Shown here: positions 57,234 through 64,000 of the stretch, piece by piece | Layout: every line of letters starts with the position of its first letter | Numbering within the stretch: the stretch's first letter is position 1 | Assembly (NCBI GenBank): GCA_018813765.1 | Contig: JAHJBC010000007.1 | Coordinates: 233,053-297,052, forward strand | Length of the DNA stretch: 64,000 nucleotides | Source: Gammaproteobacteria bacterium | GTDB taxonomy: Bacteria; Pseudomonadota; Gammaproteobacteria; Burkholderiales; Gallionellaceae | Direction of reading: 5' to 3' | Translations under genes and position numbers: made by a program | Notes under the pieces: model-generated | The model's input: the letters and a program-made list of their open reading frames with translations, nothing else | What the model was told of the DNA's origin: nothing | Database searches by the model: none

Positions 57234-60200
57234 ATGTTTCTGCCATATGGTAGTTTCGGTGCCATGATGAATTTCATGCGCGCCATGATGCTGTTGTGCT
57301 GTGCGCTGGCCTTTTCTGCTCATGCAGAGATACCCGTCTCGAATTCATTCGACCATGTCCGGACCGGCTACATGCTGCGCGATGTGCACGCTTCGCTGAT
57401 GTGCGAGCAGTGCCATGTGGACGGCATCTTCAAGAACACACCCAGAGACTGCGCCGGCTGCCACACACTCGGCAGCCGTGTCGGCGCCACCCCCAAGCCG
57501 ATTAACCACGTCCAGTCCAACAAGCCCTGCGATGTGTGCCACACCAGCCCGACCAGCTTCCAGGTCAAGAATTTCAGCCATGCCGGCTTCGCAACGAATT
57601 GCGCCTCGTGCCACAACGGACAATCGTCCGGCGTCACCAGCAAGCCATCGAATCACTTTCCGACCGTACTGGCCTGCGAAACCTGCCACCTCAACACCGC
57701 CACATTCACCAGCACGCGCATGAATCACGCGGGCATCGCCAGCAATTGTGCCCAGTGCCACGGAGGCCAGTTCCCCGCAGTCGTAGGCAAGACCGCCACG
57801 CATATCGTGACGACCGGCGCATGCGAATCCTGCCACAATGCTTCCAATACCGGCAACTTCTCGACCTTCCAGGGCGCCCGATATGGCCACAATGCAGTCG
57901 CAGCAGGAAGCTGTGCGACCTGCCATAACGGCGGCACGGCAATAGGAAAAACAGCATCCCATATTGCAACCACGGCGGCCTGCGACGTCTGCCACACTGT
58001 TTCCAATACGAACAATTACGCCTCTTTCCAGGGCGCCCAATTCAACCACTCCACTGCGACGCCCGCCGTTACAGGGATCTGCTCGACCTGCCACAGCGGT
58101 GCCACTGCGACAGGCAAACCAACGTTCCACATCACGACAACGGCCCAGTGCGACAGCAGCGGCTGCCACACTTCGAGTACCACGCAAAATTTCACCACAT
58201 TCGTGGGAGCAACCTTCACCCACAGTACGGCGACCCCGGCTGTCGCGAGCAGATGCTCTACCTGCCATGGCGGCCAGTCACCGAGCGTCCAGTCGAAGAA
58301 TGCGACGCATATTCCGACCACGGCACAATGCGACGTTTGCCACACTGCGGGCAACACGGCCAACTACACCTCCTTCCAGGGAGCCAGCTTTGCCCACAGC
58401 ACGGCGACCCCGTCTGTCGCAAACAGATGCTCCACCTGCCATGGCGGTCAATCAGCAGACGTTACCTCAAAACACGCAACACATATTGCGACAACCGTCG
58501 AATGCGACGTTTGCCACACTGCGAGCAACACGGCCAACTACTCTTCTTTCCAGGGAGCGACCTTTGCCCACAGCACGGCTACCCCGGCTGTCGCGAACAG
58601 ATGCTCCGCCTGCCATGGCGGTCAATCCGCTGATGTCGTTTCCAAACCCGCTTCGCATTTTGCGACCACAGCGCAATGCGACGTTTGCCACACTGCGAGC
58701 AACACAGCCAACTACACCTCCTTCCAGGGAGCCAGCTTTGCCCACAGCACGGCGACACCGGCCGTCGCGAACAGATGCTCCGCCTGCCATGGCGGTCAAT
58801 CCGCTGATGTCGTTTCCAAACCCGCTTCGCATTTTGCGACCACAGCGCAATGCGACGTTTGCCACACTGCGAGCAACACGGCCAACTACACTTCATTCCA
58901 GGGTGCGATCTTTGCCCACAGCACGGCGACCCCGGCTGTCGCGAACAGATGCTCCGCCTGCCATGGCGGTCAATCTGCGGGGGTTGTTTCGAAGCCCGCG
59001 TCGCACGTTGCAACCACGGCGCAATGTGACATCTGTCATACCGCAAGCAATACCGGCAACTACGCCACCTTTACGGGTGCACCTTTCAATCACATTGCGA
59101 ACACCCCGGCTGTAGCCGGCATATGCTCGACTTGTCACAATGGAACCATCGCGACGGGTAAATCTTCATTCCACACAGTCACCTCTGCTCAATGCGACAG
59201 CAGCGGCTGTCATACGCAGTCCAACACCAGCAACTACACCACTTTTCTGGGCGCACTGGTCAACCATGCCGCGTATTCGCCACCGGTTGCCGGCAGATGT
59301 TCAGATTGCCACAACGGCACGAACGCGTTGGGCAAGCCAACTTCGCACATCTCGACTACCTCTCAGTGCGACCAGTGTCACACCGCGAGCAATACCGCCA
59401 ACTACAACTCCTTCACTGGCGCCACCTTCAATCACAGCACGGCCACTCCGGCTGTCTCAAACAGGTGTTCAAGCTGTCATGGAGGACAATCCTCTGCGGT
59501 GAAGACGAAACCGGCCCTGCATATTGCAACCACCGCGCAATGCGACAGCAGCGGTTGCCACTCCTCAAGCAACACGCAGAACTACACCACCTTCACCGGC
59601 GCCACTTTCAACCACAGCACGGCCACTCCGGCTGTCGCGGGCAGATGTTCTACCTGCCACAACGGCACCAATGCATCGGGCAAAACAAGTACGCACTTTG
59701 CAACCACGTCACAGTGCGACAGCAGCGGCTGTCACTCCGCAAGCAACACGCAGAACTACACCACCTTCACCGGCGCCACTTTCAACCACAGCACGGCCAC
59801 TCCGGCTGTCGCGGGCACGTGCTCGACCTGCCATGATGGGCAATTCCCGGGGGTAGTGAAGAAGCCAGCGCTGCATATTGCAACCACCGCGCAATGCGAC
59901 AGCAGCGGTTGCCACTCCGCGAGCAACACGCAGAACTACACCACCTTCACCGGTGCCACTTTCAGCCACATCACGGCCACTCCGGCTGTCGCAGGCAGAT
60001 GTTCTACCTGCCACAACGGCACCAATGCATCGGGGAAAACAAGTACGCACTTTGCAACTACGTCGCAGTGCGACAGTAGCGGCTGTCACTCCGCGAGCAA
60101 CACGCAGAGCTATACCACTTTCACGGGCGCCACTTTCAACCACGGCACAGCAGCCCCAGCTGTCGCGGGCAGGTGTTCGACCTGCCATGGAGGACAGTAC

Positions 60201-61046
60201 CCGAGTGTGTTGGCAAAACCGGCACTGCATATGGCAACTACCGCACAATGCGACAGTAGCGGCTGCCACACTGCGACCACCACGCAGAATTACACCACCT
60301 TTGCCGGGGCGGCCTTCAGCCATGCCACGGCATCACCGGCTGTCGCGGGCAGGTGTTCGACTTGCCACAATGGCGTGGTCGCAACTGGCAAGCCGAATTG
60401 GCACATGGCAACCGTTGCGCAGTGCGATTCTTGCCACACTGCAAGCAACACCAGCAACTACACGACCTTCACCGGCGCGGCCGGATCGGTCGATCACTCC
60501 GCCTATGGTCCCGGCTCCTGCTATTCAGGTTGTCATAACGGCGCTTCCGCCAAGGGGTTGTCCGCCGGACACATTCCTACGGGCACGCTTTCTTGCGATG
60601 GGTGTCACGCGAAGTTCAACGGCACGAGCGTGGTCACGTTTTCATCGCCAACGATGAATCACACGACTACCGCTTCCATTCGTTGCGATGCCTGCCACAA
60701 CGGTTCGTACACGACCCAAGGCAACAACGGCGGGGCGCTTGGAAAGATGACCAATCACATACCGACGACCATCTCCAATCCAAATGATTGCACCACCTGC
60801 CATACCAACACGACCGCGTACTCCACATGGAGTAACCCAATATCCATGAACCACAACGGAGCAAAGGGCGGCGGAGTTGGCGGCAACGGCGCCTATTGCG
60901 TGACCTGCCACCTCAAGGGCGTGACTTATCAGGGAGGCATGGACAAGAAGAGCCACGAGGGTACGAGCATGTCCAAGGATTGCTCCAAGTCCGGCTGCCA
61001 CAAACCTCTGGGCAGCAAGGGTGTTGCCTATAGCGCGTGGGACTAA
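57234..61046 (+). CDS. 43-heme c-type cytochrome, probably extracellular
   Basis: A 1270-residue exported protein; the signal peptide ends LLCCALAFSAHA, near residue 31. Direct count gives 43 potential heme sites: 34 CxxCH, one CxxxCH (CYSGCH) and eight CxxxxCH (seven CDSSGCH, one CSKSGCH). The protein consists of a tandem unit of about 58-60 residues with two hemes, in which CDVCH or CDSSGCH is followed by TASNTxNYTTFTGATFNHST, then CSTCHxGQ or CSTCHNGT and a HxATT block that offers distal histidines. Ser, Thr, Asn and Ala dominate and Lys is scarce, the opposite of the 24-heme protein. No lipobox. A strong ribosome binding site fixes the start. Confidence 0.93.
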   Translation: MFLPYGSFGAMMNFMRAMMLLCCALAFSAHAEIPVSNSFDHVRTGYMLRDVHASLMCEQCHVDGIFKNTPRDCAGCHTLGSRVGATPKPINHVQSNKPCDVCHTSPTSFQVKNFSHAGFATNCASCHNGQSSGVTSKPSNHFPTVLACETCHLNTATFTSTRMNHAGIASNCAQCHGGQFPAVVGKTATHIVTTGACESCHNASNTGNFSTFQGARYGHNAVAAGSCATCHNGGTAIGKTASHIATTAACDVCHTVSNTNNYASFQGAQFNHSTATPAVTGICSTCHSGATATGKPTFHITTTAQCDSSGCHTSSTTQNFTTFVGATFTHSTATPAVASRCSTCHGGQSPSVQSKNATHIPTTAQCDVCHTAGNTANYTSFQGASFAHSTATPSVANRCSTCHGGQSADVTSKHATHIATTVECDVCHTASNTANYSSFQGATFAHSTATPAVANRCSACHGGQSADVVSKPASHFATTAQCDVCHTASNTANYTSFQGASFAHSTATPAVANRCSACHGGQSADVVSKPASHFATTAQCDVCHTASNTANYTSFQGAIFAHSTATPAVANRCSACHGGQSAGVVSKPASHVATTAQCDICHTASNTGNYATFTGAPFNHIANTPAVAGICSTCHNGTIATGKSSFHTVTSAQCDSSGCHTQSNTSNYTTFLGALVNHAAYSPPVAGRCSDCHNGTNALGKPTSHISTTSQCDQCHTASNTANYNSFTGATFNHSTATPAVSNRCSSCHGGQSSAVKTKPALHIATTAQCDSSGCHSSSNTQNYTTFTGATFNHSTATPAVAGRCSTCHNGTNASGKTSTHFATTSQCDSSGCHSASNTQNYTTFTGATFNHSTATPAVAGTCSTCHDGQFPGVVKKPALHIATTAQCDSSGCHSASNTQNYTTFTGATFSHITATPAVAGRCSTCHNGTNASGKTSTHFATTSQCDSSGCHSASNTQSYTTFTGATFNHGTAAPAVAGRCSTCHGGQYPSVLAKPALHMATTAQCDSSGCHTATTTQNYTTFAGAAFSHATASPAVAGRCSTCHNGVVATGKPNWHMATVAQCDSCHTASNTSNYTTFTGAAGSVDHSAYGPGSCYSGCHNGASAKGLSAGHIPTGTLSCDGCHAKFNGTSVVTFSSPTMNHTTTASIRCDACHNGSYTTQGNNGGALGKMTNHIPTTISNPNDCTTCHTNTTAYSTWSNPISMNHNGAKGGGVGGNGAYCVTCHLKGVTYQGGMDKKSHEGTSMSKDCSKSGCHKPLGSKGVAYSAWD
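58500..58980 (+). repeat. Near-identical 174 bp tandem repeats inside the 43-heme gene
   Basis: Units of 174 bp repeat in phase. For example the stretch beginning GTCAATCCGCTGATGTCG at about 58621 recurs at about 58795 with almost no changes over a full unit, and GCGACGTTTGCCACACTGCG recurs at 58678 and 58852. Further strongly similar units of 174-180 bp lie at about 59530-60120. Recent expansion or gene conversion is implied. Confidence 0.85.
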
Positions 61047-61087
61047 AGGCGGATCTGTTAACCATCAATCCTTTCGGAAATCCGGAT

Positions 61088-63541
61088 ATGCAATTTATTT
61101 TTAGTAATCGAGTGCGCACGGTGTTGCTGCTTTGCGCACATTTTGTGTTGCTGTGCTCATTTGCCGCCCCAGCGGCTGCCGAGTTGCTGGACGATGTCTC
61201 GATGAGCAGTGATACCAACGGCGGGGCGGATGCGGTCGTCCGTTTTTCCGTCCCGATACAGTACTTGCGTCATTTTCCACAACGCAAGTCGTTATCGCTT
61301 TCCATCTATTTCAATGTGCTGGGCGACACGCCGCGCGAGCAGTGGCAGAACTATGAAGCGTTCCGCTCGCCTCCTTCGGATGCCGTGACCCGGTTTACCG
61401 TAACTACGCGTGACCTGAGCACAGGCCCCAAGATCGTGGTTCATTTCACTCGTCCCGCAGAGTACATAGTCACGCCCGGCAAGGATGGCCGAAGCATCCT
61501 GATCCACATCAAAGCTGACAAGGCTCAGCGGAAAGACGAGCCGGAAGCCAGACTTCCTGTCGAAAAACCCGTCGTCGCTGTGGCAGCAGTTCCACCGGTA
61601 ATGACACCGCCCCCGGCGATACTGCCGCCCAAGGCAGTACCGCCGGTTGAGAGCGTCGTACCGATCGCTCCCCCCATTGCGACCGCTCCGCCGCCAGTCG
61701 CCGCTTCTGCCAAATCCAAGCCTGCTCCTGCTCCGCAAGTTGTCGTACCAAAGCAGACTGCGCAACTCGGCGGCATGGACGGCCTGCCTCGTTTTCCCAA
61801 GATCGATCCATACACACTTCCGGTCGAGGGCAAAGTGCTGCCCGAAGCTGCGACAGTTGAGCAACAGACTCTCAGATCGAACAATCAGGCCGCGCCGCTG
61901 ATGGTCGCAGGCCGCGATGCGTTACTTGCCGGGCAGATGTTCGCGGCGATCGAGGCCTTCAACAAGGTGCTGAATCTTCCTCCCAACAAGTATTCCCCCG
62001 ATGCGCAGCTCTGGATCGGAATCGCACGCGAGCGGTCCGGACAACAGGTCAAGGCCAGAACTGAGTACGAGCTGTACCAGAAGCTGTATCCCGAAGGTGA
62101 ACAGAGCGACTGGATCAAGGCCAGGCTTCGCCGTTTTGGCCCCGTCGCAACCGCCAAACCCAAGCCTGAAGCAACGAAGCCGCCGCCCACCGAATTCCAG
62201 ACCACGCAATATGGCAGCGTCTCGTCGTACTACTATCATGGAAACAGCCAGACCGATACCGTGACCACCACGGGTACCGTAGAAACTCCCGTCACCCTGT
62301 CGACCACCGATCAGTCGTCGTTGATCGCCAATGTGAACATGACAGTGCGCTCGTACAACAACGAGTACGACAACAGGCTGGTATTCCAGGATCTCTATTC
62401 GGCGAACTTCCTGCCGGGTAAGGACAATACCAACCGCATGAATGCGGCTTATTACGAATTGAGAAACCGGTTCGACAATTATTCCACGCGCATCGGTAGA
62501 CAGTCGGCCCTCGGCGGCGGCGTCATGGGTCGTTTCGACGGAATTTCGGGTGGATACGGTTTCCTGCAAAATTGGCGTGTGAATGCGGCTGTAGGCAGGT
62601 TGTCCGAATACACGCTCGATACCAAACCCACTTTCTACAGCCTTGGCCTCGATTTCGGTCTCGCCAGTCCGTTGGGCGGCTCGTTTTACTACATCTCGCA
62701 AAACGCCGACGGACTGCTGGATCGCAAGGCCACAGGCGGCAATCTGAGATATTTCGAGCAGGGCATGTCGGCCAATGCGATGCTGGATTACGACATGCAA
62801 TTCAAGGAGGTGAATTTCCTTACTTTGCAGGGGACTTTGAACAGCGAGGATGGCATCGATTACAACTTCCTGCTGGACCGCCGCCGCGCTCCAACCTGGA
62901 GTATCAGAAATGCAGTCATCGGTACCACTTCCACCGTGGAATATCTGTTGCAGCACGGCTGGACCATGGAGGATCTGATAGCACTGGCCAAACTGCGTAC
63001 TGCGATCTCCAACATGGCGCAGATCGGCATGACCCAACGTCTGAGTGAAAAGTGGCAACTCGGCACCGATTTCGTGGTTTCGAATACGACTGGTCTGCCG
63101 GCAAGTGGAACCAAGACGGAAGGTGGGACGATAGGAGATGAAGGTTATGTTGATGCCACCCCTTCCACCGGCACCTTGTGGTCGATCTCGGAAAGAGTAT
63201 CGGGAACGAACGTCATTTCATCGAACGACATTTCCACAGCGAGTCTGAGTTATTCCAGAAGCAACACCCAGTCCGGCACGTCGCTTATGTTCAATTCGCG
63301 GGTATTCCTCGAGGAGCTTTGGACGGTGGACGGAACGCTGCGCCTCTATTGGCAGAAAGACGATCAAGGCGGCAGCCAGAATACCGTATCGCCGCTATTA
63401 AGGGTCGGCTACCGCTGGAGGAACGACATCACCCTCGAAGGCGAGGGCGGGATGGACTGGATCAAGACAGAAACCAGCGGGGTGCAACCCACCAAAACGA
63501 CGAGGACATATTTCTCGTTCGGTTTCCGCTGGGATTATTGA
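61088..63541 (+). CDS. Outer membrane porin of the cytochrome cluster with AMIN-like and TPR N-terminal domains
   Basis: An 817-residue protein. The signal peptide ends FAAPAAA, before ELLDD. Residues about 30-145 form a beta-rich, AMIN-like domain (DAVVRFSVPIQYLRHFPQRK); a Pro/Ala linker spans about 155-225; a TPR-like pair follows (about 260-340, DALLAGQMFAAIEAFNKVL); from about 365 alternating polar and aromatic strands form a large barrel, ending FSFGFRWDY with a terminal aromatic. A GTG at 61037 overlaps the stop of the previous gene, but the ATG at 61088 gives the signal peptide. It probably holds a cytochrome in its pore. Confidence 0.85.
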   Translation: MQFIFSNRVRTVLLLCAHFVLLCSFAAPAAAELLDDVSMSSDTNGGADAVVRFSVPIQYLRHFPQRKSLSLSIYFNVLGDTPREQWQNYEAFRSPPSDAVTRFTVTTRDLSTGPKIVVHFTRPAEYIVTPGKDGRSILIHIKADKAQRKDEPEARLPVEKPVVAVAAVPPVMTPPPAILPPKAVPPVESVVPIAPPIATAPPPVAASAKSKPAPAPQVVVPKQTAQLGGMDGLPRFPKIDPYTLPVEGKVLPEAATVEQQTLRSNNQAAPLMVAGRDALLAGQMFAAIEAFNKVLNLPPNKYSPDAQLWIGIARERSGQQVKARTEYELYQKLYPEGEQSDWIKARLRRFGPVATAKPKPEATKPPPTEFQTTQYGSVSSYYYHGNSQTDTVTTTGTVETPVTLSTTDQSSLIANVNMTVRSYNNEYDNRLVFQDLYSANFLPGKDNTNRMNAAYYELRNRFDNYSTRIGRQSALGGGVMGRFDGISGGYGFLQNWRVNAAVGRLSEYTLDTKPTFYSLGLDFGLASPLGGSFYYISQNADGLLDRKATGGNLRYFEQGMSANAMLDYDMQFKEVNFLTLQGTLNSEDGIDYNFLLDRRRAPTWSIRNAVIGTTSTVEYLLQHGWTMEDLIALAKLRTAISNMAQIGMTQRLSEKWQLGTDFVVSNTTGLPASGTKTEGGTIGDEGYVDATPSTGTLWSISERVSGTNVISSNDISTASLSYSRSNTQSGTSLMFNSRVFLEELWTVDGTLRLYWQKDDQGGSQNTVSPLLRVGYRWRNDITLEGEGGMDWIKTETSGVQPTKTTRTYFSFGFRWDY

Positions 63542-63603
63542 ACGGAACTACTGGGTGATCCGGACTGAGCGGCTCGACCGGCTCGACCGGCTTCTGAAAA
63601 ATT

Positions 63604-63642
63604 TGGTGCGCCCGGCGGGAGTCGAACCCACGATGGCTTCGG
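63604..63642 (-). pseudogene. 3' fragment of a tRNA-Arg(CCG) gene, probable attachment site
   Basis: The minus strand reads CCGAAGCC, then the T-arm GTGGGTTCGACTCCCGCC and GGGCGCACCA, which is the 3' half of tRNA-Arg including CCA. Sequence on the 5' side (GTTTCCGTGGATT) does not form the anticodon 5' stem, D arm or acceptor strand. A partial tRNA 3' end next to DNA of different composition is the usual footprint of site-specific integration. From its orientation the element would lie to the right and the intact tRNA outside the window. Confidence 0.75.
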
Positions 63643-64000
63643 AATCCACGGAAACTGAGCGCATATTACTAGGCGTTATTTGACAATGGAAGTACTTTAA
63701 TATGCCAATCCAAATAGATAGCCCGTATTGCCAGCCTATGTTAAGCATCAAAATAGTGACAACCTTCACCAAATAATCCCTTGATTTGATTTAGTCCAGC
63801 TTTGATGTCACACTTACGGCACCTAAAGTGACCTCCTGAACTGACCTTTGGTCGCAATTAATATTGGGTATCCGGATTAAACGGTGGATGGAGTGAAGTT
63901 AGGTTGACTGGTTATTATTTGTACCCTCCGGATTATCGGGTGGATGGACTTAACAACAATCTATTGGTATAGTTTCTACGCCAGCTCTGCGTTGGCGTTA
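63643..64000. other. AT-rich region without genes, likely start of an integrated element
   Basis: After the tRNA fragment the sequence turns clearly AT-rich and no frame has coding character on either strand. It holds two 22 bp direct repeats and, at the very end (63976-64000), a hairpin ACGCCAGC/GTTGGCGT with one mismatch. No integrase is visible within the window. Confidence 0.5.
63871..63948. repeat. Pair of 22 bp direct repeats
   Basis: TCCGGATTAAACGGTGGATG (63871 onward) and TCCGGATTATCGGGTGGATG (63927 onward), each followed by GA, agree at all but three positions and lie 56 bp apart. They sit 230 bp from the tRNA fragment, where integrase arm sites would be expected. Confidence 0.7.

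Noticed and set aside
57345..60323. Long antisense and alternative frames within the 43-heme gene
   Set aside because: They repeat in step with the 174-180 bp units and give low-complexity proteins. The heme-motif frame is clearly the coding one.
58016..60420. CRISPR-like regularly spaced repeats
   Set aside because: Units are 174-180 bp, in phase with codons and encode heme motifs. There are no unique spacers and no cas genes.
61037..61087. GTG start for the porin overlapping the 43-heme stop codon
   Set aside because: It would put 17 polar residues before the signal peptide. The ATG at 61088 gives a clean signal sequence.
63548..63772. 74-codon frame on the minus strand after the porin
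   Set aside because: It runs through the tRNA-Arg fragment and a GGCTCGACC repeat, and has no ribosome binding site.

Overview
The window looks like a chromosome segment from a Gram-negative betaproteobacterium, most likely a Gallionellaceae iron oxidiser close to Sideroxydans or Gallionella. The evidence is the gene content and order (hemC-hemD-hemX-hemY beside ppc, hemA-prfA-prmC, metK, an SAH riboswitch in front of ahcY-metF, tandem LpxL-type acyltransferases) and above all a four-gene extracellular electron transfer cluster at the right end. The assignment comes from reading the proteins, not from a database search.

Layout. 1-7745: reductase tail, a small lipoprotein, the heme operon hemCDXY and the divergent ppc. 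7746-14882: a gene-poor 500 bp stretch, a LytTR two-component pair, argH, and hemA-prfA-prmC. 14977-21284: a signalling and cell-envelope block with a CHASE2 adenylate cyclase and a 1250-residue NHL/fibronectin/transglutaminase-like/TPR protein. 21375-25853: tRNA-Phe, then about 4.2 kb of probable cargo (toxin-antitoxin remnants, a GGDEF-EAL protein, a solute-binding lipoprotein) lying between two copies of the groL 3' end. 25883-28057: groES-groEL with a CIRCE operator. 28117-35109: epimerase, bioA, dacB, ubiD and two lipid A acyltransferases. 35193-40788: methionine/SAM cycle (metK, riboswitch, ahcY, a small membrane protein, metF) and trhP. 40918-53909: cytochrome b561, a ferritin-like protein, ttcA, a pteridine-reductase-like SDR, a MidA-type methyltransferase, a DNA glycosylase, a run of small poorly known genes, cca, slt and a small orphan gene.

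54255-63541 is the highlight. A promoter with a perfect dyad precedes a diheme-b-type inner membrane protein, a 24-heme Lys-rich cytochrome c, a 43-heme Ser/Thr-rich cytochrome c with mixed heme motif spacing, and an outer membrane beta-barrel with a long periplasmic N-terminus. Together they could form a wire from the quinone pool across the periplasm and outer membrane to the cell surface. The arrangement matches what I recall as the PCC3 porin-cytochrome cluster known from genomes of iron oxidisers. I know of no biochemical work on it.

Just after it, at 63604, a 39 nt 3' fragment of a tRNA-Arg gene and AT-rich DNA suggest the edge of an integrated element that continues beyond the window.
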